A stretch of DNA of 20,564 nt from an uncultured Porphyromonadaceae bacterium (GTDB lineage: Bacteria; Bacteroidota; Bacteroidia; Bacteroidales; Muribaculaceae): assembly GCA_947166165.1 (NCBI GenBank), contig CAMVDK010000013.1, positions 1-20,564 of the forward strand. Reading direction: 5' to 3'. Both the position numbers and the translations under genes were made by a program. Below the pieces are notes generated by a model, which searched no databases, was not told the DNA's origin, and was given only the letters and a program-made list of their open reading frames with translations. Shown in pieces: positions 1-6,795 of this stretch. Numbering within the stretch: the stretch's first letter is position 1; each line of letters begins with the position of its first letter.

Positions 1-114
1 CGGTTCAGGTCGTCGATGTCCACCACCCCGTTGCCTGCCGTCGCCTGTAATTGCCTGTAATTGAAATTTCTGCTTGCTGGCCACAATTTTCGGGGCTTGT
101 GGCACGTTTATTGC

Positions 115-122
115 TAAACTTG
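115..122 (+). promoter_or_regulatory. Possible Bacteroidetes -7 box (TAAACTTG)
   Basis: TAAACTTG differs by one base from the TAnnTTTG consensus. It lies about 83 bp before the ATG at 206. No TTTG is found at the expected 19-21 bp upstream, so this is only a candidate. The rest of 1-205 shows a 10-bp direct repeat (GCCTGTAATT at 43-52 and 53-62) and no supported gene. Confidence 0.2.
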
Positions 123-205
123 CGCACAGAAGATAGGCGCGGCGGTGGCTTGACGCGCCTTGCGACTTGACCTACCTTGCAATCATCAACTATCCATCAT
201 CAAGC

Positions 206-1156
206 ATGAAAGAATACTACGTCTACCTCAACGACCAACAGCAGGGCCCGTTCACCCTTGAGCAACTGGCCGAGATGGGCATCACGCCCGAAACCGAAGT
301 GTGGACCCAGGGCATGGCGGACTGGCGCCAGGCGGGCGATGTGGCCGAGCTCACACCGCTGCTGCAGCGGCAGCAGTTCGAACAGCACATCTACTCCACT
401 CCGCCGCCTCATGCGCCGCGTGTGGAGCCGGTGCCGGCCGCGTCGCGTCCCAATGCCGATGCGGACGCCGGATCGCCGTGGCAGCAGCCGGCTCCTGCCG
501 AGCCTCCGCGCTCGCGCAGCGGCGTGAAGTGGCTCATCGCGCTGCTGTGCCTGCTGCTGGTGGTGGTGCTGCTGGCCGTGACCAACCCGGACCGGAGCAA
601 GCACAAAGACGCCATCGTCAACTCGTCGCGCGAGTGGCTCGGCGACAAGACCAAAGCGCTCACCGACCCGCTGGGCGACCTGGCCCCCATCGTGGGCGGA
701 CTCGTGGACTGGATTGGCGGGCACGGCATCGACTTTGTGATTGACCAATACCTGGAAGTGGACAACTATGTGGTGTGCTCGGTGGGACGCTTCAACACCG
801 GCAGCGAGGCCAAGACCATCTCGCTGGGCGTGCTGGGCCATGTGTTCACCTTCGACAAGGGCGACGTGGACCAGGCGCTGGCGCGCGCCATTGAGCGCGA
901 GCTGGGTGTGGAGGCCGGCGCGGCACCGGCGCAGCCCCAGGCCACCCCTGCGCCCGCCGACCCCGTCGACGAGGCCGAGGGCGACGAATACCTCGTGCCG
1001 CCCGTCGAAGAGGGCGACACGCTCGACGCCGACGGCGCCGACGAGCCGGGCATGGCGGAGGAACTGCTCGACAGCCTGGCGGCCACCGCCAAGCGCGAAG
1101 TGGTGAAGGGGGCCAAGAAATGGGCCAAACGCCAGCTCGAGAAGATAGGTCACTGA
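206..1156 (+). CDS. GYF_2 (DUF4339) - transmembrane - DUF4359-like protein
   Basis: A 316-residue protein of unknown function. Residues 1-52 form a GYF_2/DUF4339 domain: the start MKEYYVYL, then QGPFTLEQL and a WTQGMADWRQAG motif, which in this family is thought to bind proline-rich peptides. A Pro/Ala linker follows, then one hydrophobic segment at about 107-128 (from VKWLIALL to AVTNP). The part after the membrane contains DNYVVCSVGRF and KTISLGVLGHVFTF, resembling DUF4359 as I remember it. The tail is acidic, then Lys-rich. The ATG at 206 was chosen over an in-frame TTG at 167 because GYF_2 proteins begin directly with this strand. Its stop lies 13 bp from the stop of the convergent gene that follows. 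The GYF_2 call is firm, the DUF4359 call moderate, the function unknown. Confidence 0.8.
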   Translation: MKEYYVYLNDQQQGPFTLEQLAEMGITPETEVWTQGMADWRQAGDVAELTPLLQRQQFEQHIYSTPPPHAPRVEPVPAASRPNADADAGSPWQQPAPAEPPRSRSGVKWLIALLCLLLVVVLLAVTNPDRSKHKDAIVNSSREWLGDKTKALTDPLGDLAPIVGGLVDWIGGHGIDFVIDQYLEVDNYVVCSVGRFNTGSEAKTISLGVLGHVFTFDKGDVDQALARAIERELGVEAGAAPAQPQATPAPADPVDEAEGDEYLVPPVEEGDTLDADGADEPGMAEELLDSLAATAKREVVKGAKKWAKRQLEKIGH

Positions 1157-1169
1157 CCCGCCCCGCGCC

Positions 1170-2192
1170 TCAGTGCAGCAGGCGGGCACCGATGTCGGTG
1201 CGGCGGCACAGTTTGGTCATGATCAGGATGCTCTTGAACTTGAAGTCGGCATTGCCCTTGGTGCAGAGCCACCAGTGGTCGGCAACCTGCTCGTAGTAGC
1301 GCATGTTGGGCGGCTGGTAGTTGAGCAGCAGGCGGTCGGAGCCGCTGCGTATGTTCTTCTGGGCCACCACCTCGGGGCCGATGAGCAGGACCACCTTGCG
1401 CAGAGCCTGCTGCGGGAGCAGCTGCGTGGTGAAGCCGTCGGGCAGGGTGAGCTCGATGCGCGAGGTGCGCCTCACGTTGCGCTCGCGCGAGTCGTCGAGG
1501 TCGCCTTTCGTGGCATAAATCATGCGCAGATACGACAGATAGTCGAAAAAGAGCTGTCGCACCCAGGGATACTTGAGATTGTTGCTCCAGGCGTCGAAGA
1601 GCTCGGTGAGCGTGGCGTGCATCTCGCCGAAGGTCTTGCAGGCGTTGAGGCGCTGGCTGAACACGCCGGCAGTGTCGGCGTCCATCACTTTGTTGTAGAA
1701 CACGCGCATCATCTCGTTGGCCTCGCTCTTGGTTTTGCCTTCGGCCACGAGTCGCGTGGTGAACTTTGCGCGGAACTGCAGGCTCTTGTAGGCATTCCAG
1801 AGCCCCCTCACACGTTGCCGTGGCCATTGCTCGGCGACAGGCTCGGGCTCGGGTTCCTCGGGCACGGGTTCCTCAGGCGCGGGCGCGGGTTCGGGCGCGG
1901 GTTCGGGTTCCGGCGAGAGTTCGGCTGTGGGCGCGGGTTCGGGTGCGGCAGCAGGCGCGGGGGGAATGGGGGTATCTTGCGCAGGACTATCGAAATCGAT
2001 GGCAAGTTGCTGCCCCAGTTTATGCTCCTCCTCTTGCACGGGCTCGGCCGCAGGTTCCGGCTCAACGGCAACTTCCGGCTCGGCCACTGACTCCGGCTCG
2101 GGTTCGGGCTTCTCCTTACGCGAGGTGAAGCCGAACAAATCGGTGAACAAACTCAGCACACGCGGCAAACCGCGTTTTTTGTTTTTGCGCAT
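1170..2192 (-). CDS. Hypothetical protein with Glu/Pro-rich linker, last gene of the parAB operon
   Basis: A 340-residue protein I do not recognise. The N-terminus is basic (MRKNKKRGLPRVLSLFTDLFGF), with a short amphipathic or hydrophobic stretch at about 9-22 that is too short for a clear membrane span. About 28-118 is a low-complexity linker of repeated E-P-E-P and A-P-E-P units. The rest, about 122-340, looks folded. It starts with a helical, aromatic-rich part (WNAYKSLQFRAKF, FDAWSNNLKYPWVRQLFFDYLSYL) and ends with a strand-like part (RIELTLPDGF, KVVLLIGPEVV, SILIMTKLCRR). The gene starts 68 bp after the DUF5683 stop on the same strand, so it is probably co-transcribed with parA-parB-DUF5683. 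In many Bacteroidales I would expect a LysM lytic transglycosylase here. No function is assigned. Confidence 0.75.
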   Translation of the reverse strand: MRKNKKRGLPRVLSLFTDLFGFTSRKEKPEPEPESVAEPEVAVEPEPAAEPVQEEEHKLGQQLAIDFDSPAQDTPIPPAPAAAPEPAPTAELSPEPEPAPEPAPAPEEPVPEEPEPEPVAEQWPRQRVRGLWNAYKSLQFRAKFTTRLVAEGKTKSEANEMMRVFYNKVMDADTAGVFSQRLNACKTFGEMHATLTELFDAWSNNLKYPWVRQLFFDYLSYLRMIYATKGDLDDSRERNVRRTSRIELTLPDGFTTQLLPQQALRKVVLLIGPEVVAQKNIRSGSDRLLLNYQPPNMRYYEQVADHWWLCTKGNADFKFKSILIMTKLCRRTDIGARLLH

Positions 2193-2260
2193 AGCGTTTT
2201 ACTCTTTATTTCGGGGTGCGCGATGCTGCGCACCGTGATTCAGTATGGATAATCATCCGT

Positions 2261-3112
2261 TCAGAAGGCCACCGCGCAGCGCAAGCCAAAGGTGGGTGCC
2301 CGGCCCAGGGTGCCGGGGTCGACAACGGTCGGACGCACCTGCATGGTGAGGTCGGGCGAGATGTCGAAGTGCGCCAGCGAGGCATCGACGTAGGCGTCGA
2401 TGATGCACAGGGCATACACGCCCACCATGCCTATGATGCAGATGTCGCGGTAGCGGCGATAGCTGTTCCTCTTGTTTTTCAGCGCCTTTTTGAGCCACTC
2501 CATGTCGAGGCCGCTCTCCTTGACGGTGGGCGGGTAGAAGTCCATGTAGCTCCGCGTGGCGGGGTCGCTGTCCATGGCGTCGCGATAGGCGCGGGTGTAG
2601 TCGTTGAGCATGCGGTTGTTCCACGCCGTGCCGTAGGTGAGTCCCACAAAGGCCCCCACCACGATGGGCAGTTTCCAGTAGCGGCGGTTGTAGATTTGCC
2701 CCAATCCGGGACACAGCGCCGAGAGCCAGAGTGCCCGCTTGGGGTCGGGGTTGAAGATGCGCTTCTTGCCCAGGGAGGCGAGTGTCGAGGAGTCGGTCGG
2801 GGTGAGGATTTCGACGCCTTCGAGCCCGCGCACCGAGTCGATCGAGGCAAAGTGGATGGTGTCGCCCGAGGCGTTGACCACGCGCACGCCCTGCTGGCTG
2901 TCGGGCTGCTGCCCGATGTTGACCGCATGGCGCGTCAGGCGCTTGCGCGGCCCGGCGTGCTGTGTGGAGTCGGGCGCGGCGGCGGCGACGCTGTCGGGCA
3001 CGGCCAGCGGTCTCGCCACGGTCTGCGCCGCCACGGTGCCGGGCAGCACAGCCAGCAAGACCAGCAAGGCCAGCAAGGCCAAGCGCTTGTAGATGTGGGC
3101 TGACGGGGTCAC
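2261..3112 (-). CDS. DUF5683 domain membrane protein
   Basis: A 283-residue protein with an N-terminal signal peptide or signal anchor (LALLALLVLLAVLPGTVAAQ, about 10-29) and a Ser/Thr/Asp-rich middle. The C-terminal half carries the DUF5683 pattern: PDPKRALWLSALCPGLGQIYNRRYWK, a hydrophobic segment (PIVVGAFVGLTYGTA), a charged helix, a second hydrophobic segment (DICIIGMVGVYALCIIDAYVDA), then FDISPDL. The start is taken as GTG at 3112, whose GTGA overlaps the parB stop by 4 bp. This implies translational coupling and agrees with the signal sequence beginning just after it. The same frame stays open to 4051, but that upstream part is only antisense-free shadow across parB. DUF5683 proteins often follow parB in Bacteroidales; the molecular role is unknown. 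Confidence 0.85.
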   Translation of the reverse strand: MTPSAHIYKRLALLALLVLLAVLPGTVAAQTVARPLAVPDSVAAAAPDSTQHAGPRKRLTRHAVNIGQQPDSQQGVRVVNASGDTIHFASIDSVRGLEGVEILTPTDSSTLASLGKKRIFNPDPKRALWLSALCPGLGQIYNRRYWKLPIVVGAFVGLTYGTAWNNRMLNDYTRAYRDAMDSDPATRSYMDFYPPTVKESGLDMEWLKKALKNKRNSYRRYRDICIIGMVGVYALCIIDAYVDASLAHFDISPDLTMQVRPTVVDPGTLGRAPTFGLRCAVAF

Positions 3113-3987
3113 TTTTCTTTCAGTTGGTCGAAGATGGTGATGATTCGCTCGAGCTCGGCTTCGGTCTTGAAGGGGAAGGAGATGCGTCCACGGCCGTTGG
3201 TGTCGCAGGTGAACTTGACCGGCACGCCGAACGTGGAGGTGAGGTGCCGCTGCAAGAACCGGTAGTCCTTGCCGGGCCGCGAGGGCTGGCCGCCCTGCTG
3301 GCCGTCGCCGCCGCTGCTCTCGGCATTGTATTGCTTGGCGAGCTGCTCCACCTGGCGCACCGATAGGCCCTTGCTCACGATTTCGTTGTAGAGCTTGAGC
3401 TGCTGCGAGGGCTTGTCGATCGAAAGCAGGGCGCGGGCATGGCCCATGTCGAGCGCCTTGTCGCGCAGGCCGAGCTGCACCTCGGCGGGCAGCTTGAGCA
3501 GACGCAGGAAGTTGGCTATGGTGGCGCGGTTCTTGCCTATGCGCTCGCTCAGCCGCTCCTGCGTGAGGTGGTACTGGTCGATGAGTTTGCGGAAGGTGAG
3601 GGCGATTTCGATGGCGTTGAGGTCTTCGCGCTGGATGTTCTCGATGAGCGCCATCTCGGTCATCTCGCTGTCGCCCACCGTGCGCACATAGGCTGGCACA
3701 CTGTTGAGTCCGGCCAGCTTGGCGGCACGGTAGCGGCGCTCGCCGGAGATGATCTGGTAGGCGTTGGGGCCCACGCTGCGCAGGGTGAGGGGCTGGATGA
3801 TGCCCAGCTCGCGGATGCTCATGGCCAGCTCCTCGAGCGCCGTCTCGTCGAAGGTGGTGCGGGGCTGGTCGGGATTGGGCGATATCTGGCTGATGGCGAT
3901 TTCGTTGATGGCCGACGAGCCGCCCGTCTGGATGTCGTCCATCGAGATGAGCGAGTCGAGGCCTCGGCCAAGTGCATTGCGTTTCAT
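3109..3987 (-). CDS. parB: Chromosome-partitioning protein ParB (Spo0J family)
   Basis: A 292-residue centromere-binding CTPase partner of ParA. It binds parS and loads condensin onto the origin region. The order is typical. An N-terminal GRGLDSLI motif (7-14) contacts ParA. The ParB/Srx nuclease-like fold contains ISGERRYRAAKLAG (80-93) and ENIQREDLNAIE (116-127). A helix-turn-helix follows at about 141-168 (LTQERLSERIGKNRATIANF), and the C-terminal dimerisation region ends in FDQLKEK. A Gly/Gln/Ser-rich linker at about 223-238 separates the DNA-binding and C-terminal parts. The ATG at 3987 was chosen because MKRNALGRGLDSLI is the standard ParB start; the frame continues upstream to 4152 without family features. 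The gene lies 85 bp downstream of parA and overlaps the next gene by 4 bp. Confidence 0.97.
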   Translation of the reverse strand: MKRNALGRGLDSLISMDDIQTGGSSAINEIAISQISPNPDQPRTTFDETALEELAMSIRELGIIQPLTLRSVGPNAYQIISGERRYRAAKLAGLNSVPAYVRTVGDSEMTEMALIENIQREDLNAIEIALTFRKLIDQYHLTQERLSERIGKNRATIANFLRLLKLPAEVQLGLRDKALDMGHARALLSIDKPSQQLKLYNEIVSKGLSVRQVEQLAKQYNAESSGGDGQQGGQPSRPGKDYRFLQRHLTSTFGVPVKFTCDTNGRGRISFPFKTEAELERIITIFDQLKEK

Positions 3988-4072
3988 TGTCGGAATGTGG
4001 AGGGTTTGGGGGTGAGTGATGGGGGGATGGAAATGGGTCGGCAGAGCGCACGCGCGCGCTGCCTTGAGGCGG

Positions 4073-4861
4073 TCAGCCCTTTTCGCCGGGCTTTTTGCTC
4101 CGTGCGCGGGCGGTGAGCTCGCGCGCGAGTTGCATGTGGCTCGTGGCGCCACGGCTGTTGGGGTCGTAGAGGATGGCCGGCAGACCGTGGCTCGGGGCTT
4201 CGCTCAGGCGTATGTTGCGGGGAATCACGGTGTTGAACACCATGTTGCCAAAGTGGCTCTTGAGCTCTTCGTAGATCTGGTTGGCCAGCCGCAGGCGGGC
4301 GTCATACATCGTGAGCAGGAAGCCCTCGATTTGCAGGCCCGGGTTGAGCTTGCTCTTGATGATGCGCACGGTGTTGAGCAGCTTGCTGATGCCCTCGAGA
4401 GCGAAATACTCGGCTTGCACGGGTATGATGACGCTGTCGGCGGCGGTGAGTGCGTTCACGGTGATCAGGCCCAGCGAGGGGCTGCAGTCGATGAGCACGT
4501 AGTCGTACTGGCGTTTCACATCGTCGATGGAGCGCCGAAGCACGTTCTCGCGGTCGGTTTTGCTCACGAGTTCAAGCTCGGCACCCACCAGGTCGATGCG
4601 GGAGCCGATGATGTCGAGGTGCTCGACGCATGTGTTCACGGCAGCGCTGTGCATCGGATAGTCGTCGACCAGGCACTCGTAGATGGAGGCCGTCAACTGC
4701 TTGGGGTCGACACCGAGGCCGCTCGTGGCATTGGCCTGAGGGTCGGCGTCGATGAGCAGCACGCGCTTTTTGTTGGTGGCCAACGAGGCGGCGAGGTTGA
4801 TGGCCGTGGTAGTCTTGCCCACCCCGCCTTTCTGGTTGGCGATTGCGATTGTTTTTCCCAT
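4073..4861 (-). CDS. parA: Chromosome-partitioning ATPase ParA (Soj family)
   Basis: A 262-residue deviant-Walker ATPase that drives origin segregation with ParB. The Walker A motif KGGVGKTT is at 11-18 with the signature lysine at 11. DADPQ is at 38-42, and the Walker B strand YDYVLIDCSPSLG is at about 119-131. The region around VIPVQAEYFALEGISKL and the end VIPRNIRLSEAPSHGLPAILYDP are also typical of Soj. The length is typical (about 250-265 residues). It is the first gene of the minus-strand partition operon. A TACCTTTG box lies 41 bp upstream of the ATG. Immediately upstream the sequence changes to phage debris, so whatever normally lies upstream of parA has been displaced. Confidence 0.97.
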   Translation of the reverse strand: MGKTIAIANQKGGVGKTTTAINLAASLATNKKRVLLIDADPQANATSGLGVDPKQLTASIYECLVDDYPMHSAAVNTCVEHLDIIGSRIDLVGAELELVSKTDRENVLRRSIDDVKRQYDYVLIDCSPSLGLITVNALTAADSVIIPVQAEYFALEGISKLLNTVRIIKSKLNPGLQIEGFLLTMYDARLRLANQIYEELKSHFGNMVFNTVIPRNIRLSEAPSHGLPAILYDPNSRGATSHMQLARELTARARSKKPGEKG

Positions 4862-4902
4862 TATATAGATTTAGATTGTTTCACGCTTTTTGTTTCAAGA
4901 TG

Positions 4903-4910
4903 CAAAGGTA
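4903..4910 (-). promoter_or_regulatory. Candidate promoter -7 box (TACCTTTG) for the parA operon
   Basis: The complement reads TACCTTTG, an exact match to TAnnTTTG, 41 bp before the parA ATG. No TTTG is seen at the expected 19-21 bp upstream; one occurs 13 bp upstream, which is too close. The nearby TGTTTCACG at 4877-4885 matches half of a parS site. Confidence 0.55.
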
Positions 4911-5089
4911 GTGCTTTTTCGGCCAAAGTCGGCTAATAGTCAGCGTTAAAATGGCTGAAATGTGCATAACTCCGCCATATTGTTAATAACTCACTCCCGC
5001 CGTGGAACGCTCGCCGATTCGCCGGCCCTTGGCGCGCCCGCCGCCTTGCCGCCACGGAGACCAACATCGCTTACCGCACGGCAGACCAT

Positions 5090-6199
5090 GTGCGGTGGCA
5101 GCAGCTGGACTTCATTGTCGGCATCGAGATTCATTTGAGCAACAACCACACCTGCCTTGACCGCAAGGGCAAGCCAAAGCCATTCTACGACATCTGCGAT
5201 GAACTCAAGGGGAAGTACCCGAAGGACTTCAAGTTCACCGGGTGGCATCCTCATTGCCGGTGCATAGCGACCACCATTTTCAAGACCGAAGAAGAGATGG
5301 CGGCTGACGATGAGGCCATCCTCAATGGCGAGCAGCCAAGCGACCCTGCCGAGAGCGATAACGCGGTGAAAGAGTTGCCCGACAATTTCAACAAGTGGGT
5401 TGAGGATAACGAGGAGCGCATCGCAAGGGCGAAGTCGCTGCCGTATTTCATTAGGGACAACGTGGAGGTGATGATGAGGGAGGCGGAGAAAGTAATCCCC
5501 ATTGATATACGCGGCCAAAATATGGCTTTGAGCATGGTTGATGTTCTTGGAAATGCGACCTTGTCGAGAGAAGAAGATAGCCTAATTAAAAACGAAATTG
5601 CAAGTCTAATCCAAAAGATAGATTTGTTCAGAAAGGGCTGTCCAGTTAGTGTCAACGCATTGCCAAAAGGCACATTGATGGAGTGGGCGGATGGAACCTT
5701 GAGTATTTCCACGGTAAGATACAAATTGTCGGATGGCCGTGAGTACTGTCCAGCCACTTGTCTCCTCAATGCATTTAGAAAATTAGAATCTCGCCAAACG
5801 CTCGATTTCCTTGAAGAATATTCCATCGAGGGACTATTCCACGAGAATGTACACTCAAAAGCAACGAGGATTTTTAGCATCATCAGCGGCTCTATTGATG
5901 AGAAAATTGCGGAGACTTGTACGCAGTTGTATGCCCGTGACCGATATGTGAAAATCATGCGGCACTTTGGCGTGGATGCTGTAAACTTTGAGCTAATACA
6001 GACGGACGGATTGGCATACCAAAGTGGGTGTAACTTATTGCGAGGATTCTTCACACAAAACGGAGAATTACAGGTGGGAGAGCTGATAAACATCGCAAAT
6101 GAAACCGAGAGCGGTCTGCGCATTATGCGCAAGAAGATGACCGCCCTCGGTATGTCAGAAGATGAGATTGATATGTTTTTGCAAAGGCTTTTCAAATAG
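5090..6199 (+). CDS. Phage minor head (MuF-like) protein fused to a zincin-like domain, 5'-truncated
   Basis: From the GTG at 5090 this reads 369 residues, but recognisable homology starts earlier. The frame is open from 4970, and about 5039-5089 encodes RRLAATETNIAYRTADHV, the TETN-AYRTAD motif of Mu gpF/SPP1 gp7 head-morphogenesis proteins. No ATG exists in that open part, so the real 5' end is missing. MuF features include C22, C36 and the motif GWHPHCRC (51-58). A charged linker runs to about 135. The C-terminal domain (about 140-369) contains HENVH at 251-255, a HExxH zinc-peptidase motif, followed 20 residues later by E275 in EKIAETCTQLYARD, a plausible third ligand. MuF proteins of temperate phages are known to carry variable C-terminal toxin domains. 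GC falls to roughly 33-48% after about 5500, against 65-75% in neighbouring genes. Probably a relic; toxin activity is inference. Confidence 0.7.
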   Translation: MRWQQLDFIVGIEIHLSNNHTCLDRKGKPKPFYDICDELKGKYPKDFKFTGWHPHCRCIATTIFKTEEEMAADDEAILNGEQPSDPAESDNAVKELPDNFNKWVEDNEERIARAKSLPYFIRDNVEVMMREAEKVIPIDIRGQNMALSMVDVLGNATLSREEDSLIKNEIASLIQKIDLFRKGCPVSVNALPKGTLMEWADGTLSISTVRYKLSDGREYCPATCLLNAFRKLESRQTLDFLEEYSIEGLFHENVHSKATRIFSIISGSIDEKIAETCTQLYARDRYVKIMRHFGVDAVNFELIQTDGLAYQSGCNLLRGFFTQNGELQVGELINIANETESGLRIMRKKMTALGMSEDEIDMFLQRLFK

Positions 6200-6431
6200 C
6201 GAAGTCGTGGTTGCAAGTTTCAAAAAGTTTGTGGACAGTATCTGGAATCTTATCGGCATATTCCTTTGCCTTGGCATAATCGCCACGGTATCGGTATAGG
6301 CGATAAATCATTCCGTAATGCTCTTCTTGTGTATCTCCAAGCGCAACAAACCTTTCTCGCGTCCACCTTGACGACCCAGTGACGTTGAGCAGTTCGTCTT
6401 TTGTGATGTTATGTTCAAATATCGTTTCCAT
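6192..6431 (-). CDS. Small conserved-looking hypothetical protein (79 aa)
   Basis: A 79-residue acidic-to-neutral protein beginning METIFEHNITKDEL. Its second half is helical and TPR-like (EEHYGMIYRLYRYRGDYAKAKEYADKIPD), ending NHDFAI. The ATG at 6431 is preferred over an in-frame TTG at 6437. It is convergent with the MuF-zincin gene, and the two reading frames overlap by 8 bp at their 3' ends. Its GC is similarly low, so the two probably arrived together. I do not recognise a named family, though the helix-pair layout resembles small Bacteroidales proteins of unknown function. A role as an immunity protein for the neighbouring zincin domain is conceivable, but tail-to-tail orientation is not the usual toxin-immunity layout. 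Confidence 0.6.
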   Translation of the reverse strand: METIFEHNITKDELLNVTGSSRWTRERFVALGDTQEEHYGMIYRLYRYRGDYAKAKEYADKIPDTVHKLFETCNHDFAI

Positions 6432-6525
6432 ATTCAAATTAGCTTAGCACAAGCAATAAGGTCAGCCGTTTGATGTGTTCAATTATCGGTGGCGAAATTA
6501 CTACTTTTTTTTCAAACGGCAAAAT

Positions 6526-6556
6526 CGGGGCTACCTCTTGAAGTGCAGCAGCCCCG
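6526..6556 (-). terminator. Possible terminator hairpin
   Basis: CGGGGCT (6526-6532) pairs with AGCCCCG (6550-6556) across a 17-base loop. Read on the minus strand it is followed by ATTTTGCC and lies just after in-frame stops at 6563 and 6567. It could end a short minus-strand transcript from about 6720, but no convincing gene is seen there. The stretch 6432-6795 otherwise holds only this hairpin and the promoter for the portal gene. Confidence 0.35.
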
Positions 6557-6710
6557 GTTACGTCAGTTATTTTTTCGTGGTCGGGCGTTGCGCTTGCGGT
6601 ACACCGACACGCGGACGATGGTGCACCTGGCGGTGGTGAACGCCCGGCCATCGTCGAGCACGCCGCGCCCTACCCTTCCACTGACCTTGCCTCGGCCTGC
6701 CGGCGCGAAT

Positions 6711-6718
6711 TACCTTTG
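6711..6718 (+). promoter_or_regulatory. Candidate promoter (-7 TACCTTTG) for the portal-like gene
   Basis: TACCTTTG is an exact TAnnTTTG match, 77 bp before the ATG at 6796. CTTG at 6686-6689 lies 21 bp upstream and could serve as a weak -33 box. A dedicated host-type promoter in front of a phage structural gene is unusual. Confidence 0.5.
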
Positions 6719-6795
6719 CGCCACCATGCGACGGTTGCCCCACCCGCGAGGCTCCCGTTTTTTCAATCATAAACCACCTAATCTCTTATACAACC

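Noticed and set aside
2261..4051. 596-residue reading of the DUF5683 gene starting upstream at 4051
   Set aside because: The first 313 residues overlap parB in another frame and are Arg/His/Pro-rich noise. The GTG at 3112, coupled to the parB stop, is a better start.
4877..4885. parS site near parA
   Set aside because: TGTTTCACG matches only one half of the 16-bp palindrome; the second half is absent. The GTGGAAC at about 5002 is also only a half site.
4961..4970. DnaA box / origin of replication
   Set aside because: A single TTATGCACA match on the minus strand without a cluster, DUE or dnaA/dnaN neighbours does not support an origin.
6567..6770. 67-residue minus-strand frame before the portal gene
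   Set aside because: Arg/His-rich with no recognisable pattern, and it lies across the plus-strand promoter of the portal gene.
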